Assembly (NCBI GenBank): GCA_013813145.1
Contig: JACCSE010000589.1
Location: 1-9,009 of the forward strand
DNA: 9,009 nt
DNA from: Gemmatimonadales bacterium
Lineage (GTDB): Bacteria > Gemmatimonadota > Gemmatimonadetes > Gemmatimonadales > GWC2-71-9
Direction: 5' to 3'
Both the position numbers and the translations under genes were made by a program. Positions 1-5,972 of this stretch are shown piece after piece (position 1 is the first letter of the stretch; each line of letters starts with the position of its first letter). The notes beneath the pieces were generated by a model. The model ran no database searches, was not told the origin of the DNA, and saw only the letters and a list, made by a program, of their open reading frames with translations.

Positions 1-570
1 CTGCTCACATGGGCGCTGGCCGCGCGCCCGCCGGCAGCGCGCCCGCTGGAGGCGGTCGGGGTGACCACCTTTGCCGTCGCCTATACCGGCGCGCTCCCGG
101 CCTTTCTCCTGGTGATCCGACACGCGCAGTTGCCCCAGCGGAACTGGGCCGGCGCCTGGTTGGTATTTTTTCCCCTGGTGGTGACCTGGGTGTGCGACAC
201 CGCCGCGATGTTCGGCGGCCGGGTGTTCGGCGGGCCCAAGCTGGCGCCCACGATCAGCCCCGGGAAGACCCGCTCCGGCGCGGTGGCCGGCGTGGTGGGC
301 GGACTCGCCGTGGCGCCCTTCTTCGGCTGGGTGATCTTTCCCGGGGCCGGGGTAGAGGTCTCCGGTTGGCATCTGCTGGCGATCGCCGGAATACTATCGA
401 TTGTGGGGCAGGCCGGTGACCTGGCGGAATCGCTCTTCAAGCGCCAGGCGGGAGTGAAGGACTCGAGCAACCTGATCCCGGGACACGGCGGCCTTCTGGA
501 CCGGCTGGACTCGCTTTATTTCGTCATTCCGGTCGCGGCCGCGATGTACCGCGCCTTCGGGTTGATCTGA
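1..570 (+). CDS. cdsA: Phosphatidate cytidylyltransferase, C-terminal part (5' end outside window)
   Basis: CdsA condenses CTP with phosphatidic acid to give CDP-diacylglycerol, the precursor of bacterial phospholipids, in the inner membrane. The reading frame is open from base 1, so the N-terminal part lies upstream of the window; about 189 residues are visible. Hydrophobic membrane segments alternate with short loops. The family signature is complete at bases 430-510: it begins SLFKR, continues with KD four residues later, then has PGHGGLLDRLD, including the metal-binding aspartates. An upstream loop reads DTAAMFGGRVFGGPKLAPTI, the usual 'D-x-x-A-x-x-x-G' CdsA region followed by SPGKT. The stop TGA (568-570) shares its last base with the ATG of dxr. 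By analogy with many genomes uppS may precede it, but that is not visible here. A start at 61 would be internal and should not be used. Confidence 0.95.
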   Translation: MLTWALAARPPAARPLEAVGVTTFAVAYTGALPAFLLVIRHAQLPQRNWAGAWLVFFPLVVTWVCDTAAMFGGRVFGGPKLAPTISPGKTRSGAVAGVVGGLAVAPFFGWVIFPGAGVEVSGWHLLAIAGILSIVGQAGDLAESLFKRQAGVKDSSNLIPGHGGLLDRLDSLYFVIPVAAAMYRAFGLI

Positions 571-1694
571 TGCGGGGGGTGGCGATCCTCGGCTCCACCG
601 GCTCCATCGGCCGGACCGCGCTCGACGTGCTGCGGCGCCAGCGCGACCACTTCCGGGTCGTCGCGTTGACGGCCGGCCGGAACCGGGATGCGCTGGCGGC
701 CCAGGCCGCCGAATGGAGGCCGGGCTTCGTCGGACTGGCCCAGCCTGGGCTCAATGGCGGCTGGCCCACCGGCCCCGACGTTCTGGTCGAGGCGGCCACC
801 CGCCCGGACGCCGACATCGTGGTGAACGCGGTGGTCGGCGCCGCGGGGCTCGAGGCCACGCTCGCGGCACTCCACGCCGGCAAGCGGGTGGCGCTGGCCA
901 ACAAGGAGACGCTGGTCATGGCGGGCGACCTGGTGCGCCAGGCCGCCTGCGCCGGCGGGGGCGAGATCGTCCCGGTGGATTCCGAGCACAGCGCGGTGCT
1001 CCAGTGCGTCACCGGGCGCGACAGCGGGATGGACCGCCTGATCCTGACCTGTTCCGGCGGGCCGTTCCGCGAATGGCCGGCGGCGCGGGTGCTCCAGGCG
1101 ACGGTGGAAGAGGCGCTGAGACACCCGACCTGGAGCATGGGACAGAAGATCACGGTGGACAGCGCCACCCTGGCCAACAAGGCGCTGGAGCTGATCGAGG
1201 CGCATCATCTCTTCCGCCTGCCGTACGATGCGCTGGAAGTGGTGATCCATCCCCAGAGCATCGTCCACGCCTTCGTCGAGTTCTGCGACGGGAGCGTGAT
1301 CGCCCAGCTCGGCTTTCCCTCGATGGAGCTGCCGATCCTGTACGCACTGACGCATCCCGGCCGTCTCCCCGACGCCGGCGTCCGCCGGTTCGATCCGGTC
1401 GCTGCTGGCCCACTCACGTTCGAGCCGCCCCGGTCGGACGTGTTCCGGGCCCTCGGCGCGGGGATCGCGGCGGGCCGGGCCGGCGGTACCGCGCCGGCCG
1501 TCTTCAACGCGGCCAACGAGGTGGCGGTCGCCGCCTTCCTCGATCGGGCCATTCCTTTCGGGCGCATCAGCGACGTCATCGACGCGGTGCTCGCCGCGCA
1601 TGCGCCCGCTCCCGCCACCTCGTTGGAGGTGGTGCAGGAGGCCGACCGCTGGGCGCGCGTCCGCGCCCGGGAGCATGTGAGGTCATCGTGGTGA
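570..1694 (+). CDS. dxr: 1-deoxy-D-xylulose 5-phosphate reductoisomerase
   Basis: Dxr (IspC) converts DXP to 2-C-methyl-D-erythritol 4-phosphate with NADPH and a divalent metal. This is the first committed step of the MEP isoprenoid pathway in the cytoplasm and the target of fosmidomycin. The 374-residue protein has near-normal family length. The NADPH-binding loop GSTGSIG is at residues 8-14. ANKETLVMAG follows, then the metal ligands in PVDSEHSA (D137, E139), GGPFREWP, the stretch GQKITVDSATLANKALE (N203, K204, E207 as the third ligand), and HPQSIVHAF. The C-terminal helical domain contains FNAANEVAVAAFL. The ATG overlaps the cdsA stop by one base and has no clear Shine-Dalgarno sequence, so translation is probably coupled to cdsA. 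The 3' end overlaps rseP by four bases. Its presence implies that the organism makes isoprenoids by the MEP route. Confidence 0.97.
   Translation: MRGVAILGSTGSIGRTALDVLRRQRDHFRVVALTAGRNRDALAAQAAEWRPGFVGLAQPGLNGGWPTGPDVLVEAATRPDADIVVNAVVGAAGLEATLAALHAGKRVALANKETLVMAGDLVRQAACAGGGEIVPVDSEHSAVLQCVTGRDSGMDRLILTCSGGPFREWPAARVLQATVEEALRHPTWSMGQKITVDSATLANKALELIEAHHLFRLPYDALEVVIHPQSIVHAFVEFCDGSVIAQLGFPSMELPILYALTHPGRLPDAGVRRFDPVAAGPLTFEPPRSDVFRALGAGIAAGRAGGTAPAVFNAANEVAVAAFLDRAIPFGRISDVIDAVLAAHAPAPATSLEVVQEADRWARVRAREHVRSSW
1679..1682 (+). promoter_or_regulatory. Shine-Dalgarno sequence of rseP inside dxr
   Basis: GAGG, within GTGAGGT, lies inside the last codons of dxr. It is 8 bases before GTG 1691 and 5 bases before GTG 1688. 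It supports a start at one of these two codons rather than the long in-frame extension that remains open back to 713. Confidence 0.55.
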
Positions 1695-3046
1695 CGCTGC
1701 TGGCGCTGGTCGTCGTTCTGGGCGTGCTGATCTTCATCCACGAGGCGGGGCACTTCCTCGCCGCCAAGTGGGCCGGGATCTACGTCCATCGCTTTTCCCT
1801 CGGGCTCGGCTCGCCGGTCCCCGGGCTCACCACCCGGCGGGGGGAGACCGAATACTCCATCTCCTGGCTGCCGCTGGGCGGATACGTCAAGATGGCGAGC
1901 CGGGAGGAGGACATCGGGAGCAGCGCGCTGGAGGGCGGCGAGGCGCTCACGCCGGTTCCGGCCGACCGGATGTTCGAGTCCAAGCCGGTCTGGAAGCGGA
2001 TGGTGGTGATCCTGGCCGGGGTCACCATGAACGCGGCGTTCGCCTGGCTGGTGTTCAGCTTCCTCACCTTCAAGAACGGACGCCAGATCGATCCCGAGAC
2101 CGCCGTGGGCGGGATCATCGAGGAACTGGTGCCGGCCGGGGGCGAGGCGCTCCGCGAGATCGAGCCGGGCACCCGGATCGAGAGCATAGACGGCGCGCCG
2201 GTCAGCTCCTGGGACGAGATCCAGCAGGGCATCGCCAACGCGCCGGACGAGGAGGTACGGATCGGCCTGGCGGACGGCGCCACCGTGGTGCTGCAGATCC
2301 ATCCCGACGCGCTGGAGGCTCGGCTCAAGGCCTCGCAGGCCCTCCAGCCGTTCCGGGCCCCGGTCGTGGGGCAGGTGATCCCCGGCCGCCCGGCGGCGCG
2401 GGCCGGGGTCCAGGTGGGCGACACCATCGTCGGGGTGAACGGCCGGCCGGTAGGGCAGTGGTACGAACTACTCAAAATTCTCCAGACCGGCGCGGGAAAG
2501 ACGCTCGAGCTGGAGCTGGCCCGGGGCGAGCGCCGCCGAATCGAGCTGGTGCCCGAGGCGGAGTCGGTGCGGGGGCCCGACGGCGAGATGCGCGAGGTAG
2601 GCCGGATCGGCGTGGCGGTGGGCAACAGCTTCCGGTCCGAGCGGCTCGGCTTCGGCGCCTCGATCGTCGAGGGCGGGCGGGCCACGATCGGCGCCTCCAC
2701 CCAGATCGTGCGCACCGTGCGGGGGCTCTTCAGCGGGCGGATCTCTCGGCGAGAGGTCGGCGGCCCGATCCTGATCGGACAGCTCGCCGGAGAGAGCGCC
2801 CGGGCGGGGCTGGACCCGTTCCTGGCCTTCATGGCCCTCATCTCCATCAACCTGGCGATTCTGAACCTGCTGCCGGTGCCGGTGCTCGACGGCGGGCAGT
2901 TCCTGTTCCTCCTGGCCGAAGCGGCCATCCGCCGCCCGCTGCCGATGAAGCTGCGGGAGCGGCTGACGATGGTGGGGCTGGTGCTGATCGTGCTGCTGAT
3001 GGGGTTGGCGTTCAGCAACGATATCCGGCGGTTGATCGGCGCCTGA
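1691..3046 (+). CDS. rseP: RseP-type site-2 intramembrane zinc metalloprotease with two PDZ domains
   Basis: RseP (family M50B) cleaves anti-sigma factors and remnant signal peptides within the inner membrane. The first transmembrane helix carries the zinc site HEAGH (H17, E18, H21). GGYVKM of the membrane-associated loop follows, then a second helix at about residues 101-122 (RMVVILAGVTMNAAFAWLV). PDZ domain 1 is at about 140-205 and PDZ domain 2 at about 224-290 (PGRPAARAGVQVGDTIVGVN). The third helix contains NLLPVPVLDGG with the third zinc ligand D400, and a last helix is at about 427-442. The length of 451 residues matches E. coli RseP (450). I chose GTG 1691 because its GTGA overlaps the dxr stop in the classic four-base manner; GTG 1688 is an alternative. 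The frame is open far upstream inside dxr, but that part is a shadow. No anti-sigma factor or bamA is visible nearby. Confidence 0.95.
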   Translation: MTLLALVVVLGVLIFIHEAGHFLAAKWAGIYVHRFSLGLGSPVPGLTTRRGETEYSISWLPLGGYVKMASREEDIGSSALEGGEALTPVPADRMFESKPVWKRMVVILAGVTMNAAFAWLVFSFLTFKNGRQIDPETAVGGIIEELVPAGGEALREIEPGTRIESIDGAPVSSWDEIQQGIANAPDEEVRIGLADGATVVLQIHPDALEARLKASQALQPFRAPVVGQVIPGRPAARAGVQVGDTIVGVNGRPVGQWYELLKILQTGAGKTLELELARGERRRIELVPEAESVRGPDGEMREVGRIGVAVGNSFRSERLGFGASIVEGGRATIGASTQIVRTVRGLFSGRISRREVGGPILIGQLAGESARAGLDPFLAFMALISINLAILNLLPVPVLDGGQFLFLLAEAAIRRPLPMKLRERLTMVGLVLIVLLMGLAFSNDIRRLIGA

Positions 3047-3072
3047 GGGATAGCGGGGCAGGGGGGCAGGGG
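3047..3072 (+). other. G-run cluster, possible G-quadruplex, directly after rseP
   Basis: Four G-runs begin at the base after the rseP stop codon: GGG 3047-3049, GGGG 3055-3058, GGGGGG 3061-3066 and GGGG 3069-3072. Their loops are ATAGC, CA and CA. They fit the G3+N1-7 quadruplex pattern on the sense (mRNA) strand. A second cluster of the same kind is at 3285-3308. In such G+C-rich DNA this may be chance. Confidence 0.35.
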
Positions 3073-3075
3073 AGA

Positions 3076-3233
3076 TTACTCCTCCTCGCTCAACTTGAGC
3101 CCCCTGCCGCCGCGTTGTCCGCGGCAGGTTCGGCGCTGGAGGCCTTGGGGATGGTAAAGAGCGAAGGCCGCCGCACGAGGAAGCTGAGCGCGACCTGCCG
3201 GGGCGTGGCGTCGTGCACGACAGCGATCTTCGG
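3076..3233 (-). pseudogene. Aldo/keto reductase C-terminal remnant, frameshifted
   Basis: On the minus strand, one frame from 3233 to 3102 reads PKIAVVHDATPRQVALSFL and then VRRPSLFTIPKASSAEP, AADNAAAGG. This matches the C-terminal part of NADPH-dependent aldo/keto reductases: the 'TPxQVALxxL' helix, the 'IPKAS' strand and loop that hold the cofactor phosphate, and the 'eNaaA' helix. That frame then hits a stop at 3092-3090. Adding one base in the C5 run at 3100-3104 restores LKLSEEE in the neighbouring frame, as expected for the family's 'L-x-L-(S/T)-x-E-E' stretch; TAA follows at once (3078-3076), so the usual last helix is also missing. Upstream there is a stop at 3236-3234 and no recognisable catalytic barrel. 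I infer a decayed gene fragment, inserted or left behind between rseP and rpsO. Identification is by motif memory, not by a search. Confidence 0.65.
3103..3128. other. Perfect 8-bp inverted repeat (hairpin)
   Basis: CCTGCCGC (3103-3110) pairs perfectly with GCGGCAGG (3121-3128) across a 10-base loop. It lies about 57 bases after the rseP stop. No T-run follows on either strand, so it is not a convincing intrinsic terminator, though it could stabilise an mRNA end. It lies inside the aldo/keto reductase remnant and may be incidental. Confidence 0.35.
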
Positions 3234-3380
3234 TCAGGCCTCGTTCCCGGAGAATACTCACCGGCCGGGGAAGGGGCTGCCGTCGGGACTCGGGAAGGGG
3301 CCGTGGGGCACCGACCGGTACCTCCGAGGCTCGCCAGCGGTCTGCCTCTGGAGGCCCGGTCAGGGGGTTGCCTCGCCCTT
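3234..3380. other. Intergenic stretch without a recognised gene
   Basis: Between the aldo/keto reductase remnant and the rpsO promoter I recognise no protein in any frame. The stretch holds a G-run cluster at 3285-3308 (GGG, GGG, GGGG, GGGG), a close direct repeat of GGGAAGGGGC (3268-3277 and 3292-3301), and a separated inverted pair CGAGGC (3325-3330) / GCCTCG (3370-3375). The minus-strand frame in line with the remnant reads SVPHGPFPSPD followed by stops; it could be more decayed gene but is not identifiable. Confidence 0.4.
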
Positions 3381-3400
3381 TCGGCCGGCTTATTTTGCTG

Positions 3401-3409
3401 TGCTACAAT
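3401..3409 (+). promoter_or_regulatory. Extended -10 promoter element of rpsO
   Basis: TGCTACAAT is an extended -10 (TG-N-TACAAT), in a short A/T-rich island (3390-3420) that stands out from the G+C-rich surroundings. It is 35 bases before the rpsO ATG. The best -35 candidate, TTTCGG at 3380-3385 with an 18-base spacer, is weak, which is usual for extended -10 promoters. Transcription would start near 3416 and leave a leader of about 30 bases. Confidence 0.5.
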
Positions 3410-3444
3410 GGATTATCTAGACCACGCCCGAGGACCGGAGTAGC

Positions 3445-3705
3445 ATGAGCTTCGACAAGCAGGGGACGGTAGCCAAGCACCAGGCCCACGGTACCGATAC
3501 CGGGTCCACCAAGGTGCAGGTGGCGCTCCTCACCGAGCGAATCAACTCCCTCACCGACCACTTCCGCAGCCATCCCAAGGACCACCACGGCCGCCGCGGC
3601 CTGCTCAAGATGGTGGGCACTCGTCGCCGGCTGCTCACGTACCTCAGGCGAAGCGACCTCCAGAGCTACCGGGCGCTGATCGAGCAGCTCGGACTCCGGC
3701 ACTAG
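3445..3705 (+). CDS. rpsO: 30S ribosomal protein S15
   Basis: S15 binds the central domain of 16S rRNA early in small-subunit assembly and contributes to an intersubunit bridge. The protein is 86 residues (family usually 88-89). It contains the conserved 'DTGSTKVQVALLTERI' helix, 'LTDHFRSHPKDHHGRRGLL' with the rRNA-contacting His/Asp residues, and the C-terminal 'RRRLLTYLRRSDLQSYRALI' helix ending LGLRH. The start is ATG 3445, with GGAG at 3437-3440 four bases upstream. It has its own extended -10 promoter and is followed by a strong hairpin, then pnp: the rpsO-pnp pairing is very widely conserved. In E. coli S15 represses its own translation; the leader here is too short and undistinguished for me to claim that. 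Confidence 0.97.
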   Translation: MSFDKQGTVAKHQAHGTDTGSTKVQVALLTERINSLTDHFRSHPKDHHGRRGLLKMVGTRRRLLTYLRRSDLQSYRALIEQLGLRH

Positions 3706-3717
3706 CCGCCGCGCGCG

Positions 3718-3756
3718 TCAGGGGGCGTCTCGATGTGGCATCGGGACGCCCCCTGA
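3718..3756 (+). terminator. Long hairpin after rpsO, probable terminator or processing site
   Basis: TCAGGGGGCGTC (3718-3729) pairs perfectly with GACGCCCCCTGA (3745-3756). The stem continues through a T-G wobble (3730/3744) and five more pairs, CGATG (3731-3735) with CATCG (3739-3743), around a TGG loop. That gives 18 continuous pairs with a 3-base loop. The T-tract after it (TGTATTT) is weak. It starts 12 bases after the rpsO stop and may stop part of the transcription or protect the rpsO 3' end while pnp is read through. Confidence 0.75.
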
Positions 3757-3765
3757 TGTATTTGG

Positions 3766-3836
3766 AGGTCTTAGGTCGCAGGTCCGTCCGACTTGAGACC
3801 TGAGACCTGAGACCTGAGACCTGAGACCTGAAACCT
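3766..3836. repeat. 7-bp repeat array in opposing orientations, in the pnp leader
   Basis: Bases 3795-3829 hold five exact tandem copies of GAGACCT, followed by a sixth copy with one change, GAAACCT (3830-3836). Just upstream, 3766-3786 holds three copies of the reverse-complement unit (AGGTCNN at 3766, 3773 and 3780) with the same 7-base period. The left arm 3766-3784 can pair with any three consecutive right-hand copies: 17 of 19 positions are Watson-Crick, one is G-T and one is a mismatch. The array ends 39 bases before the pnp start codon, so it lies in the pnp leader if transcription comes from rpsO. Similar heptamer arrays occur between genes in other G+C-rich bacteria, to my recollection. 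Confidence 0.9.
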
Positions 3837-3863
3837 ACAAAGACGCCACCAAAACCACAGAGA

Positions 3864-3868
3864 GAAGG
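3864..3868 (+). promoter_or_regulatory. Shine-Dalgarno sequence of pnp
   Basis: GAAGG, within AGAGAAGGTAG, lies 7 bases before GTG 3876. It fixes the non-ATG start of pnp. It is outside the heptamer hairpin, so a folded leader would leave it open. Confidence 0.75.
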
Positions 3869-3875
3869 TAGTTAA

Positions 3876-5966
3876 GTGCCCGTACAACGGATCGAGACCC
3901 AGTTCGCCGGCCGTCCCCTCATGCTCGAAACGGGGCGCCTCGCCAGACAAGCCGCAGGTTCCGCCCTCCTGAAGTTCGGCGACACGATGGTACTGTCCGC
4001 CGTGACCGTGTCCCCCAACGTCTCCACGCTCCCGTTCTTCCCCCTCACCGTCGAATACCGCGAAAAGACTTACGCCGCGGGCAAGATCCCGGGCGGCTTC
4101 CTCAAGCGTGAGGGCCGGCCCTCGGACAAAGAGATCCTGGCGAGCCGCCTGATCGACCGCTCGATCCGGCCGCTCTTCCCGGAGGGGTTCAAGAACGAGG
4201 TGCAGGTCTTCGTGACGGTGCTCTCGGCCGATCAGGAGAACGATGCCGACGTCCTCGGCGTCATCGCGGCTTCCACCGCGCTCACCGTGTCCTCGGTGCC
4301 CTGGAACGGGCCGCTGGCCGCCGTGCGGGTGGGCCGGGTCGAAGGCAACTGGATCCTCAATCCCACCTTTCAGCAGCTTGAGTTCTCCACCATCGACCTG
4401 GTCGCGAGCGGCTCGGCCGACTCGATCGTCATGGTCGAGGGCGGCTCGCTCGAGGTCTCCGAGGCCGAGGTGCTGGAGGCGCTCAAGGTGGCTCAGAAGG
4501 GCATCCGGGACCTGATCGGGCTGGAGAAGCAACTGGTGGACAAGAGCGGGGCGCCCAAGAAGATCGATTGGATCCGGCCGCCGCAGGACGAGACGCTGCT
4601 GGCGCGAGTGCGCGAGGCGGCCGAAACGCAGATGCGGCAGGCGATCAACGCCAAGGACAAGGCCGGCCGCTCCGTCGCGGTGAAGGTGGTGAAGGAGCAG
4701 GTGCTGGAGAAGCTCACGGCCGACTTCGCCGAACGCGCTCGGGAGGTCGGCAACGAGCTGGACGAGATCGAGTACCGGGTCATGCGGTCGCAGGTGCTGG
4801 AGAAGAACGAGCGGGTGGATGGACGCGATCCCGACACCATCCGGCCGATCGCCATCGAAACCGGCATGCTGCCGCGGACCCACGGGTCCGGACTCTTCAC
4901 CCGGGGCCAGACCCAGGCGCTGGTTTCGGCCACTCTCGGCACCGCCGACGACGAGCAGCGGATCGACAGCATCGACGTGGCCGGCGAAACCACCAAGTCG
5001 TTCATGCTGCACTACAACTTCCCGCCGTACTCCACCGGCGAGGTCAAGATGATCCGCGGCACCAGCCGCCGCGAGATCGGCCACGGCGCGCTGGCCGAGC
5101 GGGCGCTTCAGCCCCTGCTCCCGCGCTACGAGGACTTTCCCTACACCCTCCGGGTGGTCTCCGAGGTCCTGGAGTCGAACGGCTCCTCGTCGATGGCCAC
5201 GGTCTGCGGCGGGTCCCTCGCCCTGATGGACGCGGGCGTGCCGATGAAGGCGCCCTGCGCCGGCGTCGCGATGGGACAGATCAAGGAGGGCGACAAGCTC
5301 GCGATCATGACCGACATCCTGGGTTCCGAGGACGCGCTCGGCGACATGGACTTCAAGGTCGCGGGGACGGAGCGGGGCATCACCTCGATTCAGATGGACA
5401 TCAAGATCCAGGGGCTCGACCTGGACATCATGAAGCAGGCGCTGGAGAAGGCCCGGAAAGGCCGGCTCCACATCCTGAAGGAGATGGCCAAGGTGCTGCC
5501 GGAGGCGCGGCCGGAGCTCTCCCAGTACGCGCCTCGCATCTTCACGATGCAGATCAAGCCGGACAAGATCGGCGACGTCATCGGGCCCAAGGGCAAGACC
5601 ATTCGTGGGATTCAGGACGCCACCGGGGCCAAGATCAGCATCGAGGACAGCGGGGTGGTCACGATTTCCGCGGTCGGCGGCGAGGCGGGCGAGAAGGCCC
5701 GGGCCATGGTCGCGGCGATCACCACCGAGCCCGAGGTGGGCCGGACTTATGAGGGGCCGGTCAAGAGCACCACGGCGTTCGGCGCCTTCGTCGAGATCCT
5801 GCCCGGGGTGGAAGGATTGCTCCACATCAGCGAGCTGCAGCACGGCCGCACCGAGAAGACCGAGGACGTGGTCAAGAAGGGTGACATCGTGCAGGTCAAG
5901 CTGCTCGAGGTGGACGAACGTGGCCGCATGAAGCTGTCCCGGAAGGCGCTGCTACCCAAGGACTAG
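3876..5966 (+). CDS. pnp: Polyribonucleotide nucleotidyltransferase (PNPase)
   Basis: PNPase degrades RNA 3'-to-5' by phosphorolysis, releasing nucleoside diphosphates, as a cytoplasmic trimer that often joins the RNA degradosome. The protein is 696 residues (E. coli 711). In order it shows the first RNase PH domain with LIDRSIRPLFPEGF (R95, R98), a helical linker, and the second RNase PH domain with GTSRREIGHG (R398, R399, H403). The phosphate loop SSS is at 437-439 and the metal-binding pair D486/D492 lies in SEDALGDMDFK. A KH domain has the GPKG loop at 570-573, and an S1 domain starts at about 622 (AFGAFVEILPGVEGLLHISE). Conserved residues fall on exactly the E. coli numbers, so the GTG start is well supported. 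It follows rpsO across a hairpin and a repeat array. In E. coli pnp is autoregulated through a leader hairpin; an analogous role for the array here is only inference. Confidence 0.98.
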   Translation: MPVQRIETQFAGRPLMLETGRLARQAAGSALLKFGDTMVLSAVTVSPNVSTLPFFPLTVEYREKTYAAGKIPGGFLKREGRPSDKEILASRLIDRSIRPLFPEGFKNEVQVFVTVLSADQENDADVLGVIAASTALTVSSVPWNGPLAAVRVGRVEGNWILNPTFQQLEFSTIDLVASGSADSIVMVEGGSLEVSEAEVLEALKVAQKGIRDLIGLEKQLVDKSGAPKKIDWIRPPQDETLLARVREAAETQMRQAINAKDKAGRSVAVKVVKEQVLEKLTADFAERAREVGNELDEIEYRVMRSQVLEKNERVDGRDPDTIRPIAIETGMLPRTHGSGLFTRGQTQALVSATLGTADDEQRIDSIDVAGETTKSFMLHYNFPPYSTGEVKMIRGTSRREIGHGALAERALQPLLPRYEDFPYTLRVVSEVLESNGSSSMATVCGGSLALMDAGVPMKAPCAGVAMGQIKEGDKLAIMTDILGSEDALGDMDFKVAGTERGITSIQMDIKIQGLDLDIMKQALEKARKGRLHILKEMAKVLPEARPELSQYAPRIFTMQIKPDKIGDVIGPKGKTIRGIQDATGAKISIEDSGVVTISAVGGEAGEKARAMVAAITTEPEVGRTYEGPVKSTTAFGAFVEILPGVEGLLHISELQHGRTEKTEDVVKKGDIVQVKLLEVDERGRMKLSRKALLPKD

Positions 5967-5972
5967 CCCTTC

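Noticed and set aside
516..1676. 386-residue minus-strand open frame opposite dxr
   Set aside because: Low-complexity R/G/A/H composition and full overlap with a well-recognised dxr; a shadow.
713..1690. Long in-frame extension of rseP into dxr, as if a 777-residue protein
   Set aside because: The extra part is arginine- and glycine-rich out-of-frame dxr sequence. RseP proteins start about 20 residues before HExxH, and a Shine-Dalgarno sequence with a GTGA overlap supports 1691.
1768..3420. 550-residue plus-strand open frame across rseP and the following gap
   Set aside because: Out-of-frame shadow of rseP with repetitive R/G/A composition; the part past 3046 matches nothing I recognise.
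3213..3443. 76-residue plus-strand open frame just before rpsO
   Set aside because: No recognisable motifs, no ribosome site, and it runs through the rpsO promoter; more likely chance.
3416..3444. S15 autoregulatory leader structure
   Set aside because: The leader predicted from the extended -10 is only about 30 bases and I see no three-way junction or pseudoknot like those described for rpsO leaders.
3766..3836. CRISPR array
   Set aside because: The 7-base units abut with no spacers and are far too short for CRISPR repeats; no cas genes are near. The 20-base tandem units at 8925-9004 are rejected for the same reasons.
3836..3841. TACAAA as a -10 box for a separate pnp promoter
   Set aside because: No -35 hexamer at suitable distance (TTGAGA at 3793 is 37 bases away) and the sequence directly follows the repeat array; too weak to call.
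3771..5843. 690-residue open frame on the minus strand opposite pnp
   Set aside because: It is the antisense shadow of PNPase in G+C-rich DNA. Its protein is rich in R, L, G and H without domains, and its tail is only the translated heptamer repeat.
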